The position numbers were made by a program, and so were the translations under genes. From Candidatus Caenarcanales bacterium (GTDB lineage: Bacteria; Cyanobacteriota; Vampirovibrionia; LMEP-6097): a DNA stretch of 17,079 nt. Positions 7,529-15,300 of the stretch are shown here, in pieces. Position 1 is the first letter of the stretch; each line of letters opens with the position of its first letter. Location: positions 1-17,079 of the forward strand of contig JAJTHA010000152.1 of the NCBI GenBank assembly GCA_021299565.1, written 5' to 3'. The notes below the pieces were generated by a model. It was not told the DNA's origin. It was given only the letters and a program-made list of their open reading frames with translations, and searched no databases.

Positions 7529-8316
7529 AGTTAATTAAGTTTGTTTTTTGTTTGATTTTTCTTGCACTTCCAGTTCTCGCAAAAATTGATACCGTTATTT
7601 CTTATGATCTGGATGAAACTCTCATTGAGTCTGACAAACTTTTGGATAAACATGTTGATGATGCCAAAAAACTAGGTTTCGAAGTAAGAAAAACCAAAAC
7701 CGGAAGAGAGTATATTGTTAGACCTGGTGCTGTTGAACTATTGAAATTCACTAAACAAGAGGGTTTTGATATATATTTGTTTACATTAAACAGTCGTAGT
7801 TATGCAGAAGATATACTGCAAGATTCAGGGATGGACAAATATTTCACTAGAATTATTAGTAGAGAGGATTGTGTTCAAGACTATAACGATGATTTTGAAA
7901 CATACCCAAATCACAGAAATAAACTTCATTACCCAAATTCAAAACCCATTAAATCTTTTTTCAAAGCACTTAATGATGGATTATTTAAAAGAGGAGTGCA
8001 AAGGCTCGCTGGCAATCGCAATATCAAACCTTTTGTACCTTGTACTAGTTGTGACAAATACCCACCTGCTTATGGCACAAGAGTATTGATTGATAATGCT
8101 GAATATAATGTCGAAAACTCAGATGATTTTGTTGGAATTCTTGTTGATGATTTTTATGGTAATAAACTAGAAGCAAAAAATTCTGCTGGTAAATATCTTT
8201 GGGCTGAAACTGTTAAGGCTAATTTAAGAGATATCAAAGCTCTTGGTTGGGAAAAATTTTACAAGAAATATTTCAAGAAAGCTCCTTTGGAGACTGAGAT
8301 CAAGTATTTGAGATGA
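7525..8316 (+). CDS. Exported FCP1/NLI-type HAD-family phosphatase
   Basis: This is a 263-aa protein with a Sec signal peptide (KLIKFVFCLIFLALPVLA, likely cleavage after A19) and a HAD phosphatase domain. Motif I is D28-L-D30-E-T32-L, the DLDETL form typical of the FCP1/NLI-interacting-factor group; D28 would be the nucleophile. FTLNSRSYAEDIL is motif II, with a Thr, and the IDN at 189-191 (LIDNAEYNVE) is the conserved C-terminal acidic motif of the NIF domain. Between them lies an extra segment with C-T-S-C, perhaps a disulfide or metal site in an exported protein. Its start overlaps the leuS stop (ATGA), so translation is probably coupled. The family is best known for dephosphorylating eukaryotic RNA polymerase II tails, yet this copy is exported, so its substrate is unknown. 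A non-catalytic role is unlikely because the acidic residues are kept. Confidence 0.8.
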   Translation: MKLIKFVFCLIFLALPVLAKIDTVISYDLDETLIESDKLLDKHVDDAKKLGFEVRKTKTGREYIVRPGAVELLKFTKQEGFDIYLFTLNSRSYAEDILQDSGMDKYFTRIISREDCVQDYNDDFETYPNHRNKLHYPNSKPIKSFFKALNDGLFKRGVQRLAGNRNIKPFVPCTSCDKYPPAYGTRVLIDNAEYNVENSDDFVGILVDDFYGNKLEAKNSAGKYLWAETVKANLRDIKALGWEKFYKKYFKKAPLETEIKYLR

Positions 8317-8321
8317 GGAGA

Positions 8322-9059
8322 CTATTTCTTAGCTTCTTTTTTTACTACTGCTAAAAGCATTTTGCTAATTTCCATTAAGCTTTCTTTTTGTCTAGAAATT
8401 ATATGATCAATTTTATTATCTCTCAATCTAGAATTTTCAACATCTAGAGCAAAGAATTTTTGCTTGTCTCTTGGCAGAATACTACTAATCATTACTCTTC
8501 TAGATTCCTCAATCAAATTAAATAATAATAGTGATAAGTTTCTTTGTGTTGTTCCACTATTATAATTCTCACTAAAGACTAATTCTATAAATTTCTCAGT
8601 CTGGTTTACTCCAAATATATCTGATAGTTGTTTGCGATAACGTCCTGGTTTCATCTCCTCTGTAATTATCGAATCCAGTCCTAATTCTCTTAAAATATCT
8701 CTGGTCAGGGTAAAACCAGGTCTACGATCTGTTGATGTTTTGAGTTCTTCTGGTTTTTTATGAACATAGTTTTGTATACTTGCTTTGAATTTACTATGAA
8801 GCCTTTCATATATTTTTTCTATTTCTTGATCTAAAAGTTCTGGCACTTCTGCTTCTATAATTTTTTTGCCGTTGGGGTCTAGGGAAAGTAAATTTAATGC
8901 TGATCTGTGTTTTTCAGGAACTTTAAAATCCGCAATTGTCTTGTTGTCTTTTAATGGCATGACATTTTCATTTAGCCAAACTAAAAACTCGTTGAGCTCT
9001 TTGGATAAAACTTCAGCCTTATTACTGATAAAGTCCACTTGCCCTCGCTTAATTAACAT
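8322..9059 (-). CDS. Hypothetical protein, unrecognised family
   Basis: I do not recognise this 245-aa protein. It is mostly predicted helical and highly charged (many Lys, Glu, Arg), with no signal peptide or membrane helix, so it is probably cytoplasmic. The central segment around residues 105-140 (STDRRPGFTLTRDILRELG, then PGRYRKQLSDIFGV) has the most motif-like look, and the C-terminus ends in a Lys-rich helix. The gene is convergent with the phosphatase gene, with 5 nt between stop codons, and divergent from the fibre gene at 9195. No ribosome-binding site precedes its ATG; a TATCAT box would start transcription about 2 nt before the ATG. The normal codon pattern and full-length frame argue that it is a real gene. 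A DNA- or RNA-binding role is possible but unsupported. Confidence 0.7.
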   Translation of the reverse strand: MLIKRGQVDFISNKAEVLSKELNEFLVWLNENVMPLKDNKTIADFKVPEKHRSALNLLSLDPNGKKIIEAEVPELLDQEIEKIYERLHSKFKASIQNYVHKKPEELKTSTDRRPGFTLTRDILRELGLDSIITEEMKPGRYRKQLSDIFGVNQTEKFIELVFSENYNSGTTQRNLSLLLFNLIEESRRVMISSILPRDKQKFFALDVENSRLRDNKIDHIISRQKESLMEISKMLLAVVKKEAKK

Positions 9060-9194
9060 AAGTGTATATGATAGCCCGATAAATGCCGCTATACATTAAA
9101 ATAATCTAATATACATAATAAGTTATAGGTTAAACAGCCTAGGGCATATTACCGATAAGGATTATTATCTAGTCCTTTTGTTTGGGAGAAAAAA
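9060..9194. promoter_or_regulatory. Divergent intergenic region with ribosome-binding site for the fibre gene
   Basis: This 135-nt AT-rich gap must hold the promoters of two divergent genes. GGGAGA at 9184-9189 is a good ribosome-binding site 5 nt before the ATG at 9195, in contrast to nfu, fic and leuS, which lack one. A -10-like TATTAT lies near 9163-9168, but no clear -35 partner is seen. No strong palindrome or operator was found. Confidence 0.45.
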
Positions 9195-12100
9195 ATGGGT
9201 GCTTTTAGTTTTAATAAATTGGTGCGAAAGATATTGCTATCGCTTGTAATGATAAGTTTTAGTCTGGAAGCAATGGCCATTGTGCCTTATGCCCCAGGTA
9301 AAACTAGCCCAAGCACTCAAAACACTACGAGTAGTTCTAGTAGCAAAAGATTTGATAGATACGTCCCAACTGTATTTTTATCAGGCAATAATAATTCATT
9401 AACTTTATTTATTAACAACAAAAGTCTTAACATCGATTTATCGAGAACTCAAAACATCAGATTAAGAGTAAAAGTAGCAGATCTTTATAACAGTGTAGCT
9501 AGAGTTAGTAGTTTTAGAATTAATGTCTACGATGTTGGTTCTGATTCAAAGAGAAAATTTATAGCAAGCCAAGTTCTAACTGTTTCTCAGGGTTACAAAA
9601 ATAGTAGAGTTGTTAGCGTTGATATTGGTCATTTTACAACACCAACAAAAACTTTGGAGTTTGATTTAACTGATACTGCTGGTAACTTAATCAATACTTA
9701 TACCACACAAGTTTCTGCGATCAATCTTGATAGCCAAATACTTGGTGCTGATGGTGTTAATGTCGGAAACGCTCAGTGTGAAGGGCTTTCATTTAATGAA
9801 TGTCAATTAGATTATTTCTTTCAAAGAGTAACTTTTGAAGCTAAGCCTCAAAGACAAGTTAGTACAAGAATCGTAAAAGGTGAAGATGGGCTTTATAAAG
9901 TAACTATCCCAGTACCTAGATCACAATTTAAATTTCTAGGCAGAAAAATGCGTAGCAGAAGAGGCGCTGGATCTGGTGATGGAAGTGGTTCCGGAAGTGG
10001 TTCTGGCAGTGGCTCGGGAAATGGTTCTGGTAGTGGCTCGGGAAGCGGTTCTGGTAGCGGCTCAGGAAGTGGCTCTGGTGGAACTACATCAGGTTTTGGT
10101 GAGACTTTGGATATCTCCAGAATCAGACTTGGCAATGCCATTACAGACTATGCGAATTTTATTTATGATGATGTGAATGATGTACTTCAAATTGGCTCAG
10201 GTACAGGATCTAATACTGTTGCGAACAATTTGTTTTTAACTGATGATGCTAGATTAGGCATTGGTGTTGCTAGTCCTCTTGCGGTTTTACATCTAAAAGC
10301 TGGTACTACTACAGTGCCAAGTTTCATCATGAATCCTGGTTCATTAACAGCGACCCCAATTGATGGTGCTCTTGAGTATGATGGAAGCAAATTATATTTT
10401 ACAAAAGGTAGTACTAGAGCTGAACTTGGTGCTCAGGGACCTCAAGGTGCTAATGGCTCACCTGGACCGCAAGGACCAGTAGGACCCGCAGGACCAACTG
10501 GACCTCAGGGACCAACAGGACCTCAAGGACCTGCTGGAGCTGGTTCTAATGGAACAGTTAATCATATAAATATTGTTGATGGTAGAGTTTACAATAGCTT
10601 TTTCACTTTCAGGAATGGTGATGTTTTAGTTGATAATGGAACAGTTTTCAATATTTATAATGGAAGCACGTTTAATTACTACGATGGCAGTATAAGTAAT
10701 TATTATAATGGAACATCATTGATATTCCATAATGGTTCGACATTGGTTTTTGATGGAGGAACTATCTTAGGTGACGTCTTTATAAACGGAAAAGTTACAG
10801 CTGATGAATATCACGCAAGACTCTTTGCTGGACAAGTTTTCAATGGTGGAATCTTTAGAGGTACTTTTGTTGGTGATGGCTCAGGCTTAACAGGGGTCGC
10901 TAGAGCGAATGGAGCTGTTAATAATGTGACTATAAATAATGGTGTTACTAACTATCTTAGTCAATATTTTTCTAGCATTTATAATTCGTATTTTTACAAT
11001 GGCACAGTATTGAATACTTACTTCAATTATATCAATGGAAATGTTTTGGTTGATAATGGAACAGTTTTCAATATTTATAATGGAAGCACGTTTAATTATT
11101 ACGATGGCAGCATAACAAACTATTACAATGGAACATCTTTATATCTTCACAATGGTTCTACATTGGTGTTTAATGGTGGAACTATTTTAGGCGATGTTTT
11201 CATAAATGGCAAAGTTACTGCTGATGAGTATCATGCAAGATTGTTTGCCGGACAGGTTTTCAATGGTGGAATATTTAGAGGTACTTTTGTTGGTGATGGC
11301 TCAGGCTTAACAGGTGTCGCTAGAGCAAATGGCACTGTTAATAATGTAAGCCAATACAACTCTAGTATTTATAACTCTTATATCAATAACAGTTATTCAT
11401 CAAATGGAAGAATTAATCATACGAATATCAATAATTCATTTATCAACAATACTTACTATTCTAATGGTGTAGTAAATCGTACTTATATCAATAATAGTTA
11501 TATTAGTAACACTAACTTTTATAACAATAATTATTTAAATGGATCGACACTGTATTTCGTAAATGGAGCGAGCATGGAAGATGCAGTTCTAAATGGAAAT
11601 ATTCTTGTAACTAATAATTCTATTTTAAAAATCAATGGATCAATATTGATTCCAGGTGGTTCAACAGGATTAGTTCTTACTTCTGATGCAGTTGGCAACG
11701 CTAGTTGGCAAGCAGCCCCTACAGAATGGACAGATACTGGCAATGATTTGCATCCTGCTGATAATGCGGGTGCTGAAAACATTATTGTTGGTGGAACGAC
11801 TCAAGCTGCGGCAGATATAATTCTGGGTTCAACTGGTTATGTGGTTATTAATGAGCAAGGTTTGGATTCTGATTTTAGAGTTGAAGGTCAAGCGCATAAC
11901 GCATTATTCTTTACTGATGCATCAAGCTCTAGAGTTGGTATCAAAACATCTAATCCTGGTGCAGATTTTGAAGTAAATGGCACAGTAGCGTTTACTCCAA
12001 CTGCTTCTGTTGTCTTGGTTGGGTTAGCTGGTATTACTGTCAGCAAAGCAATTATGAAAGTTGCCGGTAATGCTGGAGCGGTGAATATCACTGCTAATCC

Positions 12101-12296
12101 ACAAATCGGTGCAGGTGCAGATGGACAAATTTTATTACTCAAAGGTACTAGTGATACAAACACTATAACTATTGAGCATGGAGATGGAGTCGTCCTTAAT
12201 GGCGGAAATAGCATGGTACTAGAATCAGGTTCAACCTTGATGCTAATGTACGATGCCGATGACGCATTATGGATAGAAGTGAGTAGATCATTATAA
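9195..12296 (+). CDS. Exported collagen-containing, tail-fibre-like surface protein
   Basis: This 1033-aa protein starts with a Sec signal peptide (cleavage probably after A28, EAMA). Residues 35-256 form a predicted beta-rich domain with two cysteines (QCEGLSFNEC). Residues 259-295 are a Gly-Ser linker, then a tail-fibre-like 'RLGIGVASPLAVLHL' motif. Residues 412-450 hold about 13 collagen Gly-X-Y triplets, so a homotrimer is likely. Next come two copies of an octapeptide ladder (from 474 and 614), each ending in FVGDGSGLTGVA, and a pentapeptide ladder at 723-782. The C-terminal part has LTSDAVGNASWQ, VGIKTSNPGADFEV and a final domain (GADGQILLLKGTSDTNTI ... LWIEVSRSL) like phage and bacterial tail-fibre ends. 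No sortase, autotransporter or peptidoglycan anchor is visible. It shares motifs with the next gene, 11 nt away. It is probably an extracellular fibre or adhesin; the ligand is unknown. Confidence 0.85.
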   Translation: MGAFSFNKLVRKILLSLVMISFSLEAMAIVPYAPGKTSPSTQNTTSSSSSKRFDRYVPTVFLSGNNNSLTLFINNKSLNIDLSRTQNIRLRVKVADLYNSVARVSSFRINVYDVGSDSKRKFIASQVLTVSQGYKNSRVVSVDIGHFTTPTKTLEFDLTDTAGNLINTYTTQVSAINLDSQILGADGVNVGNAQCEGLSFNECQLDYFFQRVTFEAKPQRQVSTRIVKGEDGLYKVTIPVPRSQFKFLGRKMRSRRGAGSGDGSGSGSGSGSGSGNGSGSGSGSGSGSGSGSGSGGTTSGFGETLDISRIRLGNAITDYANFIYDDVNDVLQIGSGTGSNTVANNLFLTDDARLGIGVASPLAVLHLKAGTTTVPSFIMNPGSLTATPIDGALEYDGSKLYFTKGSTRAELGAQGPQGANGSPGPQGPVGPAGPTGPQGPTGPQGPAGAGSNGTVNHINIVDGRVYNSFFTFRNGDVLVDNGTVFNIYNGSTFNYYDGSISNYYNGTSLIFHNGSTLVFDGGTILGDVFINGKVTADEYHARLFAGQVFNGGIFRGTFVGDGSGLTGVARANGAVNNVTINNGVTNYLSQYFSSIYNSYFYNGTVLNTYFNYINGNVLVDNGTVFNIYNGSTFNYYDGSITNYYNGTSLYLHNGSTLVFNGGTILGDVFINGKVTADEYHARLFAGQVFNGGIFRGTFVGDGSGLTGVARANGTVNNVSQYNSSIYNSYINNSYSSNGRINHTNINNSFINNTYYSNGVVNRTYINNSYISNTNFYNNNYLNGSTLYFVNGASMEDAVLNGNILVTNNSILKINGSILIPGGSTGLVLTSDAVGNASWQAAPTEWTDTGNDLHPADNAGAENIIVGGTTQAAADIILGSTGYVVINEQGLDSDFRVEGQAHNALFFTDASSSRVGIKTSNPGADFEVNGTVAFTPTASVVLVGLAGITVSKAIMKVAGNAGAVNITANPQIGAGADGQILLLKGTSDTNTITIEHGDGVVLNGGNSMVLESGSTLMLMYDADDALWIEVSRSL
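9969..10079 (+). repeat. Gly-Ser linker repeat, 24-nt period
   Basis: This codes for about 37 alternating Gly and Ser residues, interrupted by one Asp and one Asn. At DNA level a 24-nt period is visible (units starting GGTTCTGG), with synonymous drift between copies. It is a flexible spacer between the N-terminal domain and the fibre shaft; copy number could change in frame by slippage. Confidence 0.85.
10428..10544 (+). repeat. Collagen-like Gly-X-Y tract
   Basis: About 13 uninterrupted Gly-X-Y triplets (GPQ, GPV, GPA, GPT among them), encoded mostly by GGA CCx CAA-type codons. Such tracts form collagen triple helices in bacterial and phage fibres and imply a trimer. Confidence 0.92.
10614..10927 (+). 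repeat. Fibre duplication, copy 1 (octapeptide ladder)
   Basis: This is the first of two 314-nt copies whose starts are 420 nt apart. Residues 481-528 form six successive octapeptides of type [N/D/G]-G-[S/T]-x-x-x-x-x, for example NGTVFNIY, NGSTFNYY and DGSISNYY. The Asn/Asp-Gly turn every eight residues suggests a regular beta-solenoid or meander. The copy ends in the GDGSGLTG motif. Confidence 0.85.
11034..11347 (+). repeat. Fibre duplication, copy 2 (octapeptide ladder)
   Basis: This second copy of the 314-nt unit includes a stretch of about 47 nt identical to copy 1 (from GATAATGGAACAG at 11052). Differences are mostly synonymous elsewhere, indicating a recent duplication or selection on the protein sequence. 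Confidence 0.85.
11361..11540 (+). repeat. Asn-rich pentapeptide ladder, 12 units
   Basis: Residues 723-782 split exactly into 12 pentads with consensus [S/T]-x-I-N-N (SYINN, TNINN, SFINN, TYINN). A small Ser/Thr at i-2 and a large hydrophobic residue at i match the pattern of pentapeptide-repeat proteins, where four pentads make one square coil; 12 pentads would be three coils. The Asn content is unusual for the family. Confidence 0.7.
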
Positions 12297-12307
12297 GAGG
12301 TTTGGCG

Positions 12308-15300
12308 ATGAATAGAAAAATAATAGTATTAGTAACATTGATGCTTTTTGCTGTGCAAGCAGTAAAAGCTGGACCACCAGATTGGAAAAAGAGATTTTAC
12401 AATCGATATTCGCCGAATAACTATTTTATTTATGGTTATGACGATGAGTTGATGAGACCGGATACACGTCTGACTATCAATGGTAGTATCCTTGTTGATG
12501 GTTCAACAATAGTCAAAGACTCAATTTGGTACAAAGGTGAAAAAGGAACTGGTATTAGTTTTGCACCTGAAAGCATTTATCTTTCAACTGCAAATAAAAA
12601 ACTATTGTCAATGTCTTCTTTCAATAATAGAAATCTTATTGATATTGGTGCGCCTGGATATAAAATTAGTTTCAATGAAGCTATAAATATAATCCCTACT
12701 ATTGGTCCTAAAGATGCTTTTGGTGCATCACTTGCTATAGGTACTTCAGAAGCTCCTGAGAGATTAACTGTTGCTGGTGCTATGGCATTGTCGCCTTTGA
12801 CTAATCTTGCTAAACCTGGTGTTGATCCAAATTTTGGCAAATTATTTGCAAAAGATGACGGCAAAATTTATTACTTGAATACTGCTGGTAGTGAGTATGA
12901 TTTAACTGCTCAGGGTGCTGGTGGCGGAGCTGTATCTGTTTTGGTATCTCCAGATGGTTCTCCTAATCCAGCAGCGTCAGTAGATAATGATGGCAAATTT
13001 GGTGTAGGCACAACAACTCCATCAGCTCTTGTTGATGTTGGCGGAGCTACGAAAAGCTTTGTTGATGGACAAGATGATTTACTTGTGAAAGGTGATGTTG
13101 AGGCAAACGGAAAAATGTATGCTAGTCAGTTTGTTGGCGGAACTTTTAGTGGAAGCGGTGCTGGTTTAACAAATATTCCAGCTGCTTCAATTGTTGGTAA
13201 TGTACCAGTAGATCCTAATTACAAACCAAGTTCTTTAAAAGCACCAGATGGTAGTCCAGATCCAGCTGTTTATGTAGAAAACTCAGGCAGGGTGATAATG
13301 ACTCACGCTGATCCTGGCGCTACAGGTGATTTGATTATTTCTGTTCCCGGTGATGCTGAGTTGCATTTGAATACTACAGATGATGGAGATCAATCAGCGA
13401 TTCGTTTTGCGGATGCTGGAGATTATACTTTTGGTTTATTGTCTAATTTTCCTACAGTCGGATCATTTACTATGCACAACTATCAAAATTCATCTAATGC
13501 TTTAGTGATTAATCCTGCCAGTAATATTGGAATGGGTGTAAATAATGCTAGTGAAAAATTAGACGTAGCTGGCAATGTAAAAGCAACTAGATTTATCGGA
13601 GATGGTTCTGGTCTTACAAATCTTTTAGGAGCTAATGTTACGGGCACTGTCACTAATGCAACTAATGCAACTAATATGACAGGTGGCACAATTAATAATT
13701 CTACATTTACAGGTGGAACCATTACTGGAGCAACTTTAGTAGATGTCAATATTGGCAATATAAATCTTGCTGATGAATCAGTTTTATCTCGTCATATCAA
13801 AGACGGTACTATCGTAACTGCTGATCTTGCAGATAGATCAGTTACTAATGCAAAAATTGATTCTGTAGATGGTTCAAAAGTTACAGGTGTAGTAGCAAAC
13901 GCTACTAATGCAACTAATATGACAGGTGGCACAATTAATAATTCTACATTTACAGGTGGAACCATTACTGGAGCAACTTTGGTAGATGTCAATATTGGCA
14001 ATATTAATCTTGCTGATGAATCTGTTTTATCTCGTCATATCAAAGACGGAACTATTGTAACTGCTGATCTTGCAGATAATGCAGTAACGACTGGCAAAAT
14101 TCAAAGTCTAGAAGGTACAAAAGTAACTGGAACAGTTGCAAACGCCTTGAATGCAACTAATGCAACTAATATGACAGGTGGCACAATTAATAATTCAACA
14201 TTTACAGGTGGAACTATTGATGGAGCAACTTTGAAAAATGTGACTATTGGTGATATAAATCTTGCTGACGAATCGGTTTTATCTCGTCATATCAAAGATG
14301 GAACTATCATAACTGCTGATCTTGCAGATAGATCTATTACTAATGCAAAAATTGATTCTGTAGATGGTTCAAAAGTTACAGGTGTAGTAGCAAACGCAAC
14401 AAATGCTGTAACTGCACAAACAGCAACTACAGCACAGACAGCAACTACAGCACAAACTGCTACAACTGCACAAACAGCAACAAATGCTCTTAATATGACT
14501 GGTGGAAAAATTTCTGGTAAAACATTAATCTCTGATTCAATATTTACTGGTGGAACAATTTCTGGTAATACTGCAATTAGCGATTCGACATTTACAGGGG
14601 GAGTTATAGATGGTTCTATTTTGAGAAATATAACTTTAGAAGGTGATATTAATACCACAACTAGTAAGTTAGTTGCTCCAGATGGTATGCCTAATCCTGC
14701 TTTGTATGTCAATGATGCTGGACATACAACTATTCCGCCAAATCTTGTTATGCACTTGGGTCAAGGCTTACATATTAATCTTCAAACAAATTTTAATTCA
14801 TCAAATGTAAATCCTTTTGCTCCTTCAAGTGGTTGGAAAATCAAGACAAAAATTCCTTTTTCAGCTTGGACGGCTTTACCTACTTTAGTTATCAAGGGTA
14901 CAAACTATGCTGATGCTGATGGTGGTTCAATAGGTTTGATTTCATCTGGTTATACCAGTTTTGATCCTTCTATTAAAGGTGGATTAATGCTTGAATGTGT
15001 TCCAATTGATGTAGCGGATGGTGGTAAAAATCCACCAAAACCAGGAGATTGTTTTGCTATTTATCCTTTGACCGTATCTTCGTTTGGCGCAGAATTTCCA
15101 ATATTTAAAGTTGGTAATGAAGATGGTTTTGTTACTTATTTCTTGGACACTCCTAATAAATCTTATAGATTTAATATCGAAGCTTATTCAACAACTATTC
15201 CTCTAGAACAGTTTGAAGGTTGGTCTGTAGTTGATGAAGAGTTTAGAACTGCAACAGCAGTTAGAGAGCACGTTTACATCAATAAATTTGGTACAGTCAT

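Noticed and set aside
9893..10141. Minus-strand frame encoding a Pro-Glu-Leu repeat opposite the Gly-Ser linker
   Set aside because: It is the reverse complement of the Gly-Ser codons, a low-complexity shadow.
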